A stretch of 57,022 nucleotides of DNA from Burkholderiales bacterium (GTDB taxonomy: Bacteria; Pseudomonadota; Gammaproteobacteria; Burkholderiales; Burkholderiaceae_C): NCBI GenBank assembly GCA_028864885.1, contig JAGWLR010000007.1, forward strand, positions 1 through 57,022, in the 5' to 3' direction. The notes below the pieces were generated by a model. It saw only the letters and a program-made list of their open reading frames with translations. It searched no databases and was not told the origin of the DNA. The position numbers and the translations under genes were made by a program. This document shows, piece by piece, positions 1 through 10,583 of the stretch; position 1 is the first letter of the stretch, and every line of letters starts with the position of its first letter.

Positions 1-120
1 ATGATCGCCTTCAAGCCAGATTTCACCCAGCTTTCTGTAGCTCGCTGAGTCTTGATTCAGCTTGCGGATGCGTTGCAGCAAAGGATTGTCACGCGAGGTG
101 ACCACAACAATCTGGGTCAT
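1..120 (-). CDS. TrmH/SpoU-type RNA methyltransferase, N-terminal fragment
   Basis: Only the first 40 codons lie in the window; the gene continues past the left edge. It begins with ATG at 120, four bases after the rnhB stop, so it is probably the last gene of the lpx-rnhB operon. The peptide begins MTQIVVVTSRDNP and continues with LLQRIRKLNQ and KLGEIWLEGDH, which matches the N-terminal substrate-binding part of SpoU-family 2'-O-ribose methyltransferases. An RNA methyltransferase usually follows rnhB in Burkholderiales. The SAM-binding knot domain is not visible, so the target (rRNA or tRNA) cannot be assigned. Confidence 0.75.
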   Translation of the reverse strand, partial: MTQIVVVTSRDNPLLQRIRKLNQDSASYRKLGEIWLEGDH

Positions 121-124
121 GACA

Positions 125-811
125 TCATCCCCGCTTAGATCGAGGCTGCACCAAAGTGGCATCAGGCTGTAGGCCCAACACCACCTGCACCGGACCGAAA
201 CTTCGCCGATGAGCGGGCGTTACCCCATGCTGCTTGAGCGCGGCGACATGATCCGCCGTCGGATACCCTTTGTGGCCCGCAAAGCCGTACTGGGGATAGG
301 CTTCGTCGAGCTGCTCGCACAACCGGTCTCGGTGCACTTTTGCCAGAATCGATGCGGCCGAAATGGCGGCCACCTTGGCATCCCCTTTGACAATGGCTTC
401 AGCAGGCACCTTGAGCACGGGCAAACGATTACCATCCACCAACACCATTGAAGGCTTCAGGCGCAAGCCTTCAACCGCACGACGCATGGCGAGCATGGTC
501 GCCTGCAAGATATTGATCTCGTCAATTTCTTCGACGCTCGCCTCGGCGATAGAACAGCACAGCGCCTTGGCCCGGATTTCGTCGTAGAGCTTGTCTCGCT
601 GCCTGGCCGTCAACTTTTTCGAGTCCGCCAAGCCATCGATCGGCTGCATATCATCCAGAATCACAGCCGCCGCCACCACCGGGCCCGCTAGCGGGCCACG
701 CCCAGCCTCATCCACCCCGGCCACCAAGCCACTGACGGGCCTGAACAGCAGATCGAGTTGTTCAGGCGTGTCCGAGGCCTTTTCAGCGTTCAAGGACTTG
801 CGCGATCGCAT
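125..811 (-). CDS. rnhB: Ribonuclease HII
   Basis: Degrades the RNA strand of RNA-DNA hybrids and nicks at single misincorporated ribonucleotides. The protein is 228 aa. [14 protein letters not shown] near residue 33 carries the first acidic metal ligands (the DE pair), LVDGN and the [12 protein letters not shown] segment follow, and GHKGYPT lies near the C-terminus, all typical of RNase HII. The chosen ATG at 811 overlaps the lpxB 3' end by 29 bases; a TTG at 793 would give a protein closer to the usual length of about 200 aa. It sits at the end of the lipid A operon, as in many proteobacteria. Function is secure, the start less so. Confidence 0.95.
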   Translation of the reverse strand: MRSRKSLNAEKASDTPEQLDLLFRPVSGLVAGVDEAGRGPLAGPVVAAAVILDDMQPIDGLADSKKLTARQRDKLYDEIRAKALCCSIAEASVEEIDEINILQATMLAMRRAVEGLRLKPSMVLVDGNRLPVLKVPAEAIVKGDAKVAAISAASILAKVHRDRLCEQLDEAYPQYGFAGHKGYPTADHVAALKQHGVTPAHRRSFGPVQVVLGLQPDATLVQPRSKRG

Positions 812-1928
812 GGGTAGCCGCCTGCGCCGTGTTACAGCGCAAGAGATGATGAAGTTCGGAGAAGCGTTGGACCACGGCTTCGGCCTTGGCTGGCTGGTCC
901 AGCCACCCCAGGACATCTTGGGAGAGTTGCTCTGGGGTTGCATCGTGCTGCAAGCGCTCGGGAACGACAAAATCCTTCAGCAAGATATTGGGCAAGCCCA
1001 CCCAAGGCAGATACCCCATTCGCTTCATGATCTGCCAACTCAAACCGCTGATCTTGTAGCTGATCACCATGGGACGCTTGAAGAGCGCGGCCTCCAGCGT
1101 GGCCGTACCACTGGCGATCAAGGTCACATCGCAAGCCGCCAAGGCATCGTGCGATTGCCCGTCCAGCAACTGCAATGTTGCGCCGGGAGCGAACTGAGCC
1201 ACCATCGGCATCACCATTTCGCGCAACCCAGGCACGATGGGCATCACGAATTTCAAGTCTGGCCGATTACGCGCCAGCATCGCCACCGTTTGCAGAAATG
1301 TCGGCGCTATGTGCTGGATTTCTCCTCGCCGGCTGCCTGGCAACACCGCAACCACCACATCACGCTCGCCGTAGCCCAAGCGTTGACGGGCGGCCTGGCG
1401 CGGCACCTCAAGCGGAATCGCATCAGCCAAGGGATGGCCCACGTACGTGGCTTGGATCCCTCGGGCCTGGTACAAGTCAGGCTCAAAGGGAAACAGACAC
1501 AACATGTGGTCGACCGAGCGATGAATTTTGTTGATTCGGCCCCCACGCCAGGCCCAAATCGAGGGGCTGACAAAGTGCACGGTCTTGATTCCTGACGCTT
1601 TCAGCCGAGCTTCCAGCCCGAGGTTGAAGTCCGGCGCATCGACACCCACAAATACGTCCGGGCGATCAGCCAGCAAGCAATCGCCTAGGGCCTGACGGAT
1701 GCCCCAGATCTCTCGAAAACGTCGCAACACTTCCAGGTTGAAGCCGTGAACCGCCAGCTTTTCATAGGGCCACCAAGCCTCGAATCCGAGGGCAGCCATC
1801 TTGGGGCCACCAATGCCTTGCGAACGCAGGTCGGGCCAGCGGGCTTTCATGCCCCCTAGCAACAGGCCAGCCAGCAGGTCGCCAGAGGTCTCTCCGGCCA
1901 CCATCGCCACAGTCAATTCAGCCCCCAT
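783..1928 (-). CDS. lpxB: Lipid-A-disaccharide synthase
   Basis: Glycosyltransferase family 19 enzyme (381 aa) that condenses UDP-2,3-diacylglucosamine with lipid X to form the lipid A disaccharide at the inner face of the cytoplasmic membrane. The N-terminal [13 protein letters not shown] motif, [10 protein letters not shown], and the family signature [10 protein letters not shown] are present, followed by a nucleotide-sugar-binding C-terminal half ([19 protein letters not shown]). Length is normal for the family. Its ATG is two bases downstream of the lpxA stop, so the two are surely cotranscribed, and the 3' end overlaps rnhB. Confidence 0.97.
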   Translation of the reverse strand: MGAELTVAMVAGETSGDLLAGLLLGGMKARWPDLRSQGIGGPKMAALGFEAWWPYEKLAVHGFNLEVLRRFREIWGIRQALGDCLLADRPDVFVGVDAPDFNLGLEARLKASGIKTVHFVSPSIWAWRGGRINKIHRSVDHMLCLFPFEPDLYQARGIQATYVGHPLADAIPLEVPRQAARQRLGYGERDVVVAVLPGSRRGEIQHIAPTFLQTVAMLARNRPDLKFVMPIVPGLREMVMPMVAQFAPGATLQLLDGQSHDALAACDVTLIASGTATLEAALFKRPMVISYKISGLSWQIMKRMGYLPWVGLPNILLKDFVVPERLQHDATPEQLSQDVLGWLDQPAKAEAVVQRFSELHHLLRCNTAQAATHAIAQVLER

Positions 1929-1930
1929 GA

Positions 1931-2719
1931 TCAGCGGACGATGCCTCGTGTGGCTTTGGCCAGGAAAGCAGACATGTTGTCCACATCAGGATCTGCTTCG
2001 GCCACTTGCCCCTTGAGCGCTTCGATCTCGGCACGAGCAGCATCGAGTGTGAGCCCCTTTCGGTACAACACGCGATACATCTGCTTGAGCATGGCCAAAC
2101 GTTCGGGCGAATAACCCTGGCGACGGGGCCCTTCCTGATGGGCGCTCTGCGCTTCTGCCGGATTGCCGGCCGCCATCACGAACGGAGGCAGGTCCTGAGA
2201 CAGCCGGGTCTGGAACCCGATCATGGCGTAGTCGCCAATTCGCACGAACTGGTGAATGCCACTGATGCCGCCGATCAAGGTGCGGTTTCCAACCTCGACG
2301 TGGCCGGCAAACTGCACTGAGTTGGCAATGGTGTTGTGATCTCCGATCACACAGTCGTGCGCCACGTGCACGTAGGCCATGATCCAGTTGTCATTGCCGA
2401 TCTGGGTATAGCCCTTGTCTTGAACGGTGCCCGTGTTGAACGTGGTGAACTCACGAATGGTGTTGCGGTCACCAATGATCAATCGGGTCGGCTCACCTTT
2501 GTATTTTTTGTCCTGGGGATTGGCCCCCAGCGAAGCGAACTGGTAGATCCGATTGTCTCGCCCGATCGTGGTATGCCCTTCGATCACACAGTGCGATCCG
2601 ATCTCGGTGCCAGCCCCGATCTGCACATGGGGGCCAATCGTGGTGTAGGCGCCGACAGAGACATCCTCCGCCAATTGGGCCTGAGGGTCGACGATAGCGG
2701 TAGGGTGAATATTCGCCAT
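1931..2719 (-). CDS. lpxA: Acyl-ACP--UDP-N-acetylglucosamine O-acyltransferase
   Basis: First enzyme of lipid A synthesis, transferring a 3-hydroxyacyl chain from ACP to UDP-GlcNAc in the cytoplasm. The 262-aa protein shows the hexapeptide repeats of a left-handed parallel beta-helix through about residue 190, then a helical C-terminal domain. The catalytic histidine is H121 in the motif AHDCVIGD, and AGNPAEAQ marks the end of the helix region. It lies between fabZ (7 bases away) and lpxB (2 bases away), the standard order that ties acyl-ACP supply to lipid A. Confidence 0.97.
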   Translation of the reverse strand: MANIHPTAIVDPQAQLAEDVSVGAYTTIGPHVQIGAGTEIGSHCVIEGHTTIGRDNRIYQFASLGANPQDKKYKGEPTRLIIGDRNTIREFTTFNTGTVQDKGYTQIGNDNWIMAYVHVAHDCVIGDHNTIANSVQFAGHVEVGNRTLIGGISGIHQFVRIGDYAMIGFQTRLSQDLPPFVMAAGNPAEAQSAHQEGPRRQGYSPERLAMLKQMYRVLYRKGLTLDAARAEIEALKGQVAEADPDVDNMSAFLAKATRGIVR

Positions 2720-2726
2720 GACGAGC

Positions 2727-3170
2727 TCAGGCCACCTTGCGCTTGGTGCACATCAGTTCAGCCTCGACAGCCAGGTCGCCTTCGACAAATCCCTTGGCAA
2801 TGAACTTGTAGATACCGGCTTTGACCCGATCCACCTTCACGTCCAGGAGCAATTGATCGCCGGGTTCAACCGGTCGCTTGAATCGTGCGCCATCGATACC
2901 GACAAAGTACACCACAGAGTCATCGTCAACCGTGGTGCCCTGCGAGGAAAACACCAGCAGTGCGGCGGCCTGGGCCAAGGCTTCCAGCATCAACACGCCG
3001 GGCATCACCGGCCGCTTGGGAAAGTGACCTTGAAAGAACGGCTCGTTGACCGAAACGTTCTTGATGGCCTTGATCTGCACGTTTTCTTCGATTTCGAGAA
3101 CACGGTCTACCAGCAAAAACGGGTAGCGGTGAGGCAGCTTCTCGAGAATCTTGTAGATGTCCATCTTCAT
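2727..3170 (-). CDS. fabZ: 3-hydroxyacyl-[acyl-carrier-protein] dehydratase FabZ
   Basis: Hot-dog-fold dehydratase of fatty acid elongation, converting 3-hydroxyacyl-ACP to trans-2-enoyl-ACP. It competes with LpxA and LpxD for the same hydroxyacyl-ACP pool, which explains its place between lpxD and lpxA. The 147-aa protein has the active-site histidine H49 in [16 protein letters not shown] and the glutamate E63 in MLEALAQ. The chosen ATG at 3170 overlaps the lpxD stop (ATGA), indicating translational coupling; a second ATG two codons in is possible. Confidence 0.97.
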   Translation of the reverse strand: MKMDIYKILEKLPHRYPFLLVDRVLEIEENVQIKAIKNVSVNEPFFQGHFPKRPVMPGVLMLEALAQAAALLVFSSQGTTVDDDSVVYFVGIDGARFKRPVEPGDQLLLDVKVDRVKAGIYKFIAKGFVEGDLAVEAELMCTKRKVA

Positions 3171-4207
3171 TTGTTTTGCTTTTCCAAAGCACGGATGCGA
3201 TCTCGCAATGCGTGCAAATGCCGAAGGGTGGCGGCGTTCTTTTCCCAGGCAGCGTTGTCGTCCAAGGGGAAAAAGCCGGTGTACTGGCCAGGTTTGTGGA
3301 TTGAGCTGGATACGACTGTGGCCGCTGAAATATGCACCCCGTCCGCCAGGGTCAAATGTCCCAGGATCATGGCGGCGCCACCAATGGTGCAACCCGAACC
3401 AATGCGGGTGCTGCCAGCAATGCCAACGCAACCGGCCATGGCGGTGTGGTCACCAATCTGAACGTTGTGGCCCACCTGGATCAGGTTATCGAGCTTCACG
3501 CCGTGCCCGATCAGGGTGTCATCGAGCGCTCCACGGTCAATACAGGTGTTGGCCCCGATCTCCACATCATTGCCGATTCGGACGGCACCCAGTTGCTCGA
3601 TCTTGATCCACTGCCCTTTGTGAGGGGCAAATCCAAAGCCATCGGCGCCAATGACCACGCCGCTGTGAATGATGCACCGCTGCCCGATATGACAGTCGGC
3701 CCCGACCGTGACATGGGGTGCCAAGCGCGTTTGCGCCCCCACTACGGCTCGCGGCCCCACCACCGTGTGCGCGCCGATGATGGCGCCTGATCCGATCCGT
3801 GCCCCAGACTCGACCACTGCGAGTGGTCCCACCACGACACCGGGCTCGATCTCAGCTGTTGGATCGATGACCGCGCTGGGATGAATGCCTTGACCAAGTG
3901 ATGGCCGAAAGCGGGCAGCCCACCATTGAGTCAAGTAGGCAAAATACAGATACGGGTCTTCAGTCAGGATGGCCGAAGGGCATGCAGCAGCCTCTTCTCG
4001 AACCGATGGGTGAACGATGACGCATCGCGCCCGAGTCGATGCCAGCTGTGAGCGGTACTTGGGATTACTGAGAAAAGCGATGAACGGGGGCTCATCGGGC
4101 GCATCCAGGGGCGCAATCCGGGCAACGGCCATGTCGGCCTTCCCCATCAACTCTCCGCCCAACTCTGCCACGATTTGAGCGACCGATACAGAGATGTCGC
4201 TCGTCAT
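3167..4207 (-). CDS. lpxD: UDP-3-O-(3-hydroxyacyl)glucosamine N-acyltransferase
   Basis: Third step of lipid A synthesis: N-acylation of UDP-3-O-acylglucosamine. At 346 aa it has the usual length. Residues 1-95 form the uridine-binding N-terminal domain ([12 protein letters not shown]), followed by hexapeptide repeats ([36 protein letters not shown] with the catalytic histidine) and a C-terminal helix. ATG at 4207 is preferred over GTG at 4216 because a GGAG lies 8 bases upstream of the ATG but abuts the GTG. It is 16 bases downstream of skp and overlaps fabZ. Confidence 0.96.
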   Translation of the reverse strand: MTSDISVSVAQIVAELGGELMGKADMAVARIAPLDAPDEPPFIAFLSNPKYRSQLASTRARCVIVHPSVREEAAACPSAILTEDPYLYFAYLTQWWAARFRPSLGQGIHPSAVIDPTAEIEPGVVVGPLAVVESGARIGSGAIIGAHTVVGPRAVVGAQTRLAPHVTVGADCHIGQRCIIHSGVVIGADGFGFAPHKGQWIKIEQLGAVRIGNDVEIGANTCIDRGALDDTLIGHGVKLDNLIQVGHNVQIGDHTAMAGCVGIAGSTRIGSGCTIGGAAMILGHLTLADGVHISAATVVSSSIHKPGQYTGFFPLDDNAAWEKNAATLRHLHALRDRIRALEKQNK

Positions 4208-4223
4208 ATCCGACACTCCAGGG

Positions 4224-4733
4224 TCACTTCGTCGACCCGCCGTTCAGCGCCCGGATCACCTTGTCAGTGATGTCAATGCGCGGAGCGACGAAGACGGCTT
4301 CTTGCAAGATGATGTCAAACTTCTCCTGCTCGAAAATCTGTTTGACCACACGATTGGCGCGATCCAACACGCTCGAAAGCTCTTCGTTTTTCCGCTGGTT
4401 CAAGTCTTCTTGAAACTCGCGGCGCTTGCGCTGCAGTTCTCGATCTTGCTCCACCAGATCTCGCTGGCGTCGATTGCGTTCAGATTCACTCAGGGTCAGC
4501 GCGTCTTTTTCGAATTTGTCGGAGGCGCCTTTCAGACGCTGCTCCATATCCGACAGATCCTTCTCTCGGCGACTGAACTCGGATTCCAGCTTGGCCTGGG
4601 CCGCCTTTGCAGGCGTTGCATCACGCAACACCCGATCCAGGTTCACATACCCGATTTTGAGCTCCTCTGCCTGGATCGAGAGCGAGCCCAGCGCGAGGCT
4701 GGCGGCCAACAAAACCTTGTGGAGTGTTTTCAT
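4224..4733 (-). CDS. skp: Periplasmic chaperone Skp (OmpH family)
   Basis: Jellyfish-shaped trimeric chaperone that holds unfolded outer-membrane proteins in the periplasm and hands them to the BAM complex. The 169-aa product has a cleavable signal peptide ([17 protein letters not shown], predicted cut near SIQA-EE) and a long charged helical region (about residues 50-130) rich in E, K, R and Q, as expected for the coiled-coil arms. It begins two bases after the bamA stop and precedes lpxD, the standard bamA-skp-lpxD order. Confidence 0.94.
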   Translation of the reverse strand: MKTLHKVLLAASLALGSLSIQAEELKIGYVNLDRVLRDATPAKAAQAKLESEFSRREKDLSDMEQRLKGASDKFEKDALTLSESERNRRQRDLVEQDRELQRKRREFQEDLNQRKNEELSSVLDRANRVVKQIFEQEKFDIILQEAVFVAPRIDITDKVIRALNGGSTK

Positions 4734-4735
4734 GA

Positions 4736-7039
4736 TCAGAACGCGGTACCAATCTGGAACTGAAGTCTTTGAATTTTATCTTGATCGAAAGAACGAATCG
4801 GCTTGCCATAACTCAGTTTCAGCGGACCCACCGGTGAAATCCAGCTGAGGCCCACACCGACCGATGCGCGCAGATCGTTGAGTTGAACCGACTGTTTGGG
4901 CCCCCACACATTACCCGCGTCGGCATAACCAAACAAGCGGAGAGAGCGGTCATTGCCCGCGCCAGGGAACGGCACATAGAGTTCCAGGTTGGCATTGATT
5001 CGCTTGGGGCCACCAATGTAGGCGCCATCGATGTCAGCAGGGCCCAGCGAGTTCTGCTCAAAACCACGCACGGTGCCCAAGCCGCCTGCATAGAAGTTCT
5101 TGAAGACAGGATAGGGGTGGCCTTCCAGCCCTGTTCCGTATCCAAACTCGGTGTTGAATCCGAGCGAGAACTGCTTGCTCAGTTGGAAATATTGCTGGAA
5201 TTGGTAATCGCTGCGCAGATAACGGGTATCACCTGCCAAACCCCACTCCAGGTTCAGGCGCTGATACCGGCCCTGCGTCGGCGCAATCGCGCTGTCCCGT
5301 CCATCCCGCGCCCAACCCACAGTCAGCGGAAAAGATAAACTACGCTCACCGAACAACTCTCGGTAGACCTTGTACGAGACGGGCAGCCCCAGATTCCCCT
5401 TGATGGCAGTCTGTTCGGCTCCAATCCCGAAGAACACGGTGTCGAATTCGGAGAATGGCACCCCGAAGCGCACATCGGCCCCAGGGGTAATGATTTCGTA
5501 ATCGCCACCCTGGGTGCTCAGGGGACGAGACGTCCGATAGAACACATCGTACGAGCGCGAAATACCGTCGTCCGTGAAGTAAGGATCGACGGTACTCAAG
5601 ACCAGCGTGCGGTTGTATTTGCTGGTGTTGATCTCGAACCCCAGGTAGTTGCCGGTCCCAAAGACGTTTTCTTGCTTGATCGACGCCGTCAAGGTCAGCT
5701 TCTCTGCAGTCGAAAAGCCTGCGCCGACCATCAAATTGCCGGTTGGCTTTTCCTCAACGGACACCGTCAAATCGACCATGTCCTGGGTGCCCGGCACTTC
5801 GGTTGTCTCGACGTTGACTTGCTTGAAGTAGCCCAACCGATCCACGCGGTCGCGAGACAGTTTGATCTTTTGCCCGTCGTACCAAGCGGATTCAAACTGG
5901 CGGAACTCACGCCGGATCACTTCATCTCGGGTGCGAGAATTACCAGCAATATTGATCCGCCTCACATACACCCGACGCTGGGGTTGTGCAACCAACACCA
6001 CCTCAACCTGGCCCTTTTCCCGGTGGATCTCGGGTTTCAGATCCACCTTTGCAAAGGCGTAGCCAAATGTCGCAAAGCGATCCGTAAAGGCCTTGATGGT
6101 CTTGGCAACATCGTCAGCCTTGTAGGCCTCTCCGGGCTTGATGGCAATCAGCCTGCGGAAGGATTCCTCCTTGCCCAGGTAGTCACCTTCCAGACGGATA
6201 CCAGTGACGGTGTACTTTGGCCCCTCCGACACATTGATCGCGATCGAGATGTCTTGCTTGTCAGGCGAGATCGACACCTGAGTCGACTCGACCTTGAACT
6301 CCAAGTAACCGCGATTCAAGTAGTAAGACTTCAGCGTCTCCAGATCGGCATTCAGCTTGGAGCGTGCGTACTGATCCGACTTGGTATACCAAGTCAACCA
6401 TCCGCCGGTGGTGAGGTCCATCTGAGACAACAACGTGCTTTCTGAGAAAGCATGGTTGCCCGTGATGCGGATGTGCTTGATCTTGGTGACATCCCCTTCG
6501 GTGACCGTGAAGGTGACGTTGACACGGTTGCCTTCGACCGGGGTGATGGTGGTCACAATCTCGGCACCATACAGGCTACGCGACAAATACTGGCGCTTCA
6601 ACTCCTGCTCAGCGCGATCAGCTAACGCGCGGTCAAAGGGCTGCCCTTCGCCAATTCCGACGTCTTTCAGCGATTTGACCAAGGCATCTTTGTCGAACTC
6701 TTTGGTTCCGACAAATTCGACGCGCGCGATGACCGGGCGCTCTTCAACCACGATGACCGCGACATTGCCGTCAATCTGGATGCGAACATCTTTGAACAAA
6801 CCTGTGGCGAACAAAGAGCGCAAGCTCGCCGCACCTTTGTCATCGGTGTAGGTATCACCTACCCGAAACGGAAGCGAGGCGAAAACGGTTCCAGCGTCCG
6901 CGCGCTGCAAACCCTCGACACGGATGTCCTTGACGACAAAAGGCTCAACAGCCCAAGCCGAGACCTGACAAAAAATGGCTGTCATGGCAGCCAGGAACGT
7001 CGGCTTGAGCCGAGGCACGGATCTGAATGGAATATGCAT
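4736..7039 (-). CDS. bamA: Outer membrane protein assembly factor BamA
   Basis: Central Omp85-family component of the BAM complex, inserting beta-barrel proteins into the outer membrane. The 767-aa precursor has a signal peptide ending near SAWA, five POTRA domains (about residues 30-350, beginning VKDIRVEGLQR) and a C-terminal 16-strand barrel. The L6 loop motif VRGF occurs in GGLGTVRGFEQNSLGP, and the protein ends in phenylalanine, the usual outer-membrane targeting signature. Partners BamB and BamD are encoded elsewhere in this window. It lies 9 bases downstream of rseP. Confidence 0.97.
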   Translation of the reverse strand: MHIPFRSVPRLKPTFLAAMTAIFCQVSAWAVEPFVVKDIRVEGLQRADAGTVFASLPFRVGDTYTDDKGAASLRSLFATGLFKDVRIQIDGNVAVIVVEERPVIARVEFVGTKEFDKDALVKSLKDVGIGEGQPFDRALADRAEQELKRQYLSRSLYGAEIVTTITPVEGNRVNVTFTVTEGDVTKIKHIRITGNHAFSESTLLSQMDLTTGGWLTWYTKSDQYARSKLNADLETLKSYYLNRGYLEFKVESTQVSISPDKQDISIAINVSEGPKYTVTGIRLEGDYLGKEESFRRLIAIKPGEAYKADDVAKTIKAFTDRFATFGYAFAKVDLKPEIHREKGQVEVVLVAQPQRRVYVRRINIAGNSRTRDEVIRREFRQFESAWYDGQKIKLSRDRVDRLGYFKQVNVETTEVPGTQDMVDLTVSVEEKPTGNLMVGAGFSTAEKLTLTASIKQENVFGTGNYLGFEINTSKYNRTLVLSTVDPYFTDDGISRSYDVFYRTSRPLSTQGGDYEIITPGADVRFGVPFSEFDTVFFGIGAEQTAIKGNLGLPVSYKVYRELFGERSLSFPLTVGWARDGRDSAIAPTQGRYQRLNLEWGLAGDTRYLRSDYQFQQYFQLSKQFSLGFNTEFGYGTGLEGHPYPVFKNFYAGGLGTVRGFEQNSLGPADIDGAYIGGPKRINANLELYVPFPGAGNDRSLRLFGYADAGNVWGPKQSVQLNDLRASVGVGLSWISPVGPLKLSYGKPIRSFDQDKIQRLQFQIGTAF

Positions 7040-7048
7040 GCAAAAAGC

Positions 7049-8428
7049 TTAGTGCGCGCCAAACAGCCGCGCCAGGTCGTTGTAAACCGCCAGCGACATC
7101 ATCGCCAACATGATGGCCACGCCACCGCGCTGCAAACGCTCGAGCCAGATGTCAGGCACTGGTCTTCCGGTCACAGCTTCGAAAAGATAATACATGAGGT
7201 GTCCGCCATCCAAGACCGGTAGCGGCAACAAGTTCAGGACCCCCAGGCTGACACTGACCAAAGCCAGAAAGCCGAGGTAAGGGATCCACCCCATGTCCAT
7301 CGATTTGCCTGCGTAGTCGGCAATGCTGATCGGGCCGCTCAAATTCTTGATCGAAGCCTGGCCCACCAACATCTTGCCCAGCATCTTGAGGCTCAGCAAA
7401 GAGACCTCCCAGGTGCGCTGAACGGCCCGCTCGACGCCTTCCACAACGCCGTACCTGACCTCCACCACCGACGGGATCCCCCCCAATGCAGCATCAATTC
7501 GGGGAATCCTTTGCCCGTTGATGTCACGCATCACGGGCATGACTTGAAGCTGTCTGACTTGCCCCTGCCGCTCGACCTCGACATTCAACGCTTGGGCCTG
7601 CCCGTTAGAGGCACTTTCACGGATCCACAAGAGCAATTGCGATGCGTCCAGGGGTGTGCGTCCGTTGATCGACAAAATCCGATCACCGGCCATCAGGCCA
7701 CCCTTTTGCGCGGGCCCGCCTTCGACGACCATGTCCACCAAGGGCTCCATGAACGGCCCGGAAAACCCGACTCGGTCCAGCAGTTTCGCATCCACCTCGG
7801 CGACTGGAATTTCATTCAGGGCCAGAGAGAGGGTGCGCGAACCTGACTCTTCCGACCCATCAGGACGACGGGTCCGCACTTGCAGATCCATCGCCTGTCC
7901 GCTCAAAGCCACGCGGGTGATCTGCCATTGAAGATCTGTCATTGACCGAAGGGATTGCCAATCAGACTCGCCAGCGGCCTTCACGGCAATGACTTCGTCT
8001 TGAGCCTGCAAGCCTGCACGCTCGGCAAGGCTCGTTGCACGGGGCTGCGCCAACCAGGGACGCAATTCTTGTACCCCTGCCCAGTTCACGGCGCTATACA
8101 AACCGATGGCCAAAATCAGATTGGCCAAGGGGCCTGCCGCCACAATGAAGGCCCGAGCCAGCAACTTTTGCTGATTGAACGCTCTGGAACGCTCCGCAGG
8201 ATCCACTGGGCCCTCGCGCTCGTCAAGCATCTTGACGTAACCACCAAAGGGCAGTGCACAGACCACGAACTCTGTCTCACCGCGCTGGCGGGACCACAGA
8301 ACACGACCAAATCCAACCGAGAAACGCAAAACTTTCACGCCACAGGCCACCGCGGCTCGGTAGTGCCCATATTCATGGATGATCACCAGAACAGCGATGG
8401 TGATCAAAAAGGCAATGAGTGTGACCAT
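7049..8428 (-). CDS. rseP: Site-2 intramembrane zinc protease RseP
   Basis: Membrane metalloprotease that cleaves RseA-type anti-sigma factors within the membrane after a first periplasmic cut, releasing sigma-E when outer-membrane protein folding fails; it also clears signal peptide remnants. The 459-aa product shows the zinc motif HEYGH at residues 18-22 in the first transmembrane helix, tandem periplasmic PDZ-like domains (about 120-300), and the second conserved motif PVLDGGHLMYY near residue 400. Its position just before bamA links it to envelope homeostasis. Confidence 0.96.
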   Translation of the reverse strand: MVTLIAFLITIAVLVIIHEYGHYRAAVACGVKVLRFSVGFGRVLWSRQRGETEFVVCALPFGGYVKMLDEREGPVDPAERSRAFNQQKLLARAFIVAAGPLANLILAIGLYSAVNWAGVQELRPWLAQPRATSLAERAGLQAQDEVIAVKAAGESDWQSLRSMTDLQWQITRVALSGQAMDLQVRTRRPDGSEESGSRTLSLALNEIPVAEVDAKLLDRVGFSGPFMEPLVDMVVEGGPAQKGGLMAGDRILSINGRTPLDASQLLLWIRESASNGQAQALNVEVERQGQVRQLQVMPVMRDINGQRIPRIDAALGGIPSVVEVRYGVVEGVERAVQRTWEVSLLSLKMLGKMLVGQASIKNLSGPISIADYAGKSMDMGWIPYLGFLALVSVSLGVLNLLPLPVLDGGHLMYYLFEAVTGRPVPDIWLERLQRGGVAIMLAMMSLAVYNDLARLFGAH

Positions 8429-8442
8429 GTTCTGTATCCAGA

Positions 8443-9648
8443 TTACTGCAAGCAGCCCCGAACGACCTGACGCGCAGCCGAGCGAGCCCTGGCATCAAGA
8501 TCCAATAATCCCGCGACAGTTCCTGTGCAGCCGGCCTCTGGCAAACAATCGGACAGGGTCTGCGCATTGACGGCATGGATCTGATCAAAGCGAATGGCCC
8601 GATTGAGGAAGGCCTCCACAGCGATCTCGTTGGCCGCATTCAACACGCAAGTACTTCCGGCTGGGCCCGTGAGGGTTTGCCAAGCCAAAGCCAAGCCTGG
8701 GTAGCGGGCAGCATCTGGCGCATTGAAAGTCAGAGCCTTCATACTGGTGAAGTCAAGCAAATCAGCTCCAGATTCAATTCGCTCCGGCCAGGCAAGGCCA
8801 TACGCGATTGGCACCCGCATATCCGGAGTTCCCAACTGCGCGAGCACCGAGCGATCCTTGCACACCACCATCGAATGAATGATGCTTTGGGGATGGATCA
8901 CCACTTTGACCTGCGTTGGCTGCAATCCGAAGAGCCACTTGGCCTCGATCACCTCCAGGGCCTTGTTCATCATGGTCGCTGAATCAACGGAAATCTTCCG
9001 CCCCATCACCCAGTTGGGATGGGCACAGGCCTCGTCGGGGCTGATCTGCGCAAAGGTTTGGGGATCGCGCTCTCTGAACGGACCACCCGAAGCGGTCAAG
9101 ACGATGTGATCAATGCGGCTCGACCACGCTGCCCGATCTTCGGGCAAACATTGGAAAATGGCCGAGTGCTCGCTGTCAATGGGCAACAGGGTTGCTCCGC
9201 CGTCCTTCACGGCATCCATGAACAACTGCCCGCCAACGACGATGGCCTCCTTGTTCGCCAACAGCAGGCGCTTGCCCGCCTTTGCAGCTGCGAGACACGG
9301 TGCCAGCCCCGCCGCCCCGACGATGGCCGCCATCACGACATCCACGTCAGCATGCGCCGCAACGTCGCAAAGCGCTTGTTCACCGTGCAGCACTTCAGTC
9401 GGGATGCCCTGCGCCTGGATTTGCTTCCGTAACTGCGCAGCCAGCTGCACATCAGGCATCACCGCGAACCGTGGACGCCAAAGCTGGCACAAGTCAAACA
9501 GCTCAGCGACACGCGACGCCCCCGTCAGGGCAAACACGCGATAGCGGTCAGGGTGTCGGGCCAATACGTCCAGAGTATTGCTCCCGATAGAGCCCGTGGC
9601 CCCCAAAACACAGACCTGGATCGGTTCGGGTGTCTCGAACTTATGCAT
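8443..9648 (-). CDS. dxr: 1-deoxy-D-xylulose 5-phosphate reductoisomerase
   Basis: First committed enzyme of the non-mevalonate isoprenoid pathway, making 2-C-methyl-D-erythritol 4-phosphate with NADPH. The 401-aa protein shows the nucleotide-binding motif [22 protein letters not shown], the metal and substrate motifs [11 protein letters not shown] and [17 protein letters not shown], and an intact C-terminal domain. The ATG at 9648 overlaps the cdsA stop by 8 bases. With uppS upstream and ispG elsewhere in the window it supplies undecaprenyl phosphate and other isoprenoids. Confidence 0.97.
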   Translation of the reverse strand: MHKFETPEPIQVCVLGATGSIGSNTLDVLARHPDRYRVFALTGASRVAELFDLCQLWRPRFAVMPDVQLAAQLRKQIQAQGIPTEVLHGEQALCDVAAHADVDVVMAAIVGAAGLAPCLAAAKAGKRLLLANKEAIVVGGQLFMDAVKDGGATLLPIDSEHSAIFQCLPEDRAAWSSRIDHIVLTASGGPFRERDPQTFAQISPDEACAHPNWVMGRKISVDSATMMNKALEVIEAKWLFGLQPTQVKVVIHPQSIIHSMVVCKDRSVLAQLGTPDMRVPIAYGLAWPERIESGADLLDFTSMKALTFNAPDAARYPGLALAWQTLTGPAGSTCVLNAANEIAVEAFLNRAIRFDQIHAVNAQTLSDCLPEAGCTGTVAGLLDLDARARSAARQVVRGCLQ

Positions 9649-10582
9649 GGCAAAGCGACAAAAGAGCCATTTGAATCGGCAGCACGGGTAACAGCGCGTC
9701 AATCCGATCGAGCACACCGCCATGTCCTGGCAGCAATTGACTGCTGTCCTTGACTCCCGCCTGCCGTTTGATCAGAGACTCGAACAAATCCCCCACCACG
9801 CTCATGGCAGTCAAAAACATCAGCGCTAAGGCCATGCCAACCGGCCCCAATCCTTGCAACAGATGACTGTACAGACTGGGAGAATCAACCGAAACAGATC
9901 GATCAAACCAAATCCACAGGCTCGCGACCAAAACAACCGCCACAAACCCAGCCCATACCCCTTCCCAGCTTTTTCCAGGGCTGATGGAGGGCGCCAACTT
10001 GCGCCGCCCCAAAGCACGGCCGCCAAAATAAGCGCCAATATCCGCCGCCCAAACGAGCACCAGCATCGACAACAGGAAGTTAACCCCTTGGCCACGCCCT
10101 TCTGCCAGCGCAAGCCACGCAACAGCCAGCACCACAACCCCTAGCCCCATGCGCACGAAAGCGGGAATGCGCTTCCAGGAAGTCGAGCCAAATCGCAGTG
10201 CCCAGGCCCCACCGACGACCCAGATCAGCAAAGCCAGCCACCAAACCCATGCTGAAACCACGAAACCAGCCAAAGCTCGGCCAGCTTGGTGTACGTGATG
10301 CGCCAGAGCCAACGAAACCGCGTGGTCTGTTACCCCCCCAGCCAGTTGGGCCACACCATCCAGCCCCATGAACTCTGCCAGCACGATGGCCACCGTCACC
10401 GATGCCAGACCTTGAACCCACTGGACCATGCCCGTCACCCCACACAATCGAGACCACTCCCAGCCCGCGGCACCGATCAGCAGCAAGGTCAGCGCCGAGA
10501 AAGGCCACGCTGCCGAAACTGACAAGGTTCCGGTGAAGAGGGCCAACAGAAGCAGAGCCGTGATGACACGTTGTTTCAGCAT
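9641..10582 (-). CDS. cdsA: Phosphatidate cytidylyltransferase (CDP-diglyceride synthase)
   Basis: Integral membrane enzyme that converts phosphatidic acid and CTP to CDP-diacylglycerol, the branch point of phospholipid synthesis. The 313-aa protein is strongly hydrophobic, with roughly eight membrane segments, and carries the family signature near the C-terminus ([19 protein letters not shown] followed by [12 protein letters not shown]), including the acidic residues that bind metal. ATG at 10582 is one base past the uppS stop, so the uppS-cdsA-dxr trio is very likely translated from one mRNA. Confidence 0.96.
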   Translation of the reverse strand: MLKQRVITALLLLALFTGTLSVSAAWPFSALTLLLIGAAGWEWSRLCGVTGMVQWVQGLASVTVAIVLAEFMGLDGVAQLAGGVTDHAVSLALAHHVHQAGRALAGFVVSAWVWWLALLIWVVGGAWALRFGSTSWKRIPAFVRMGLGVVVLAVAWLALAEGRGQGVNFLLSMLVLVWAADIGAYFGGRALGRRKLAPSISPGKSWEGVWAGFVAVVLVASLWIWFDRSVSVDSPSLYSHLLQGLGPVGMALALMFLTAMSVVGDLFESLIKRQAGVKDSSQLLPGHGGVLDRIDALLPVLPIQMALLSLCHA

Positions 10583-10583
10583 G

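Noticed and set aside
591-1595. A 334-codon plus-strand frame opposite lpxB and rnhB
   Set aside because: Shadow of real genes on the minus strand, without a start context or family motif.
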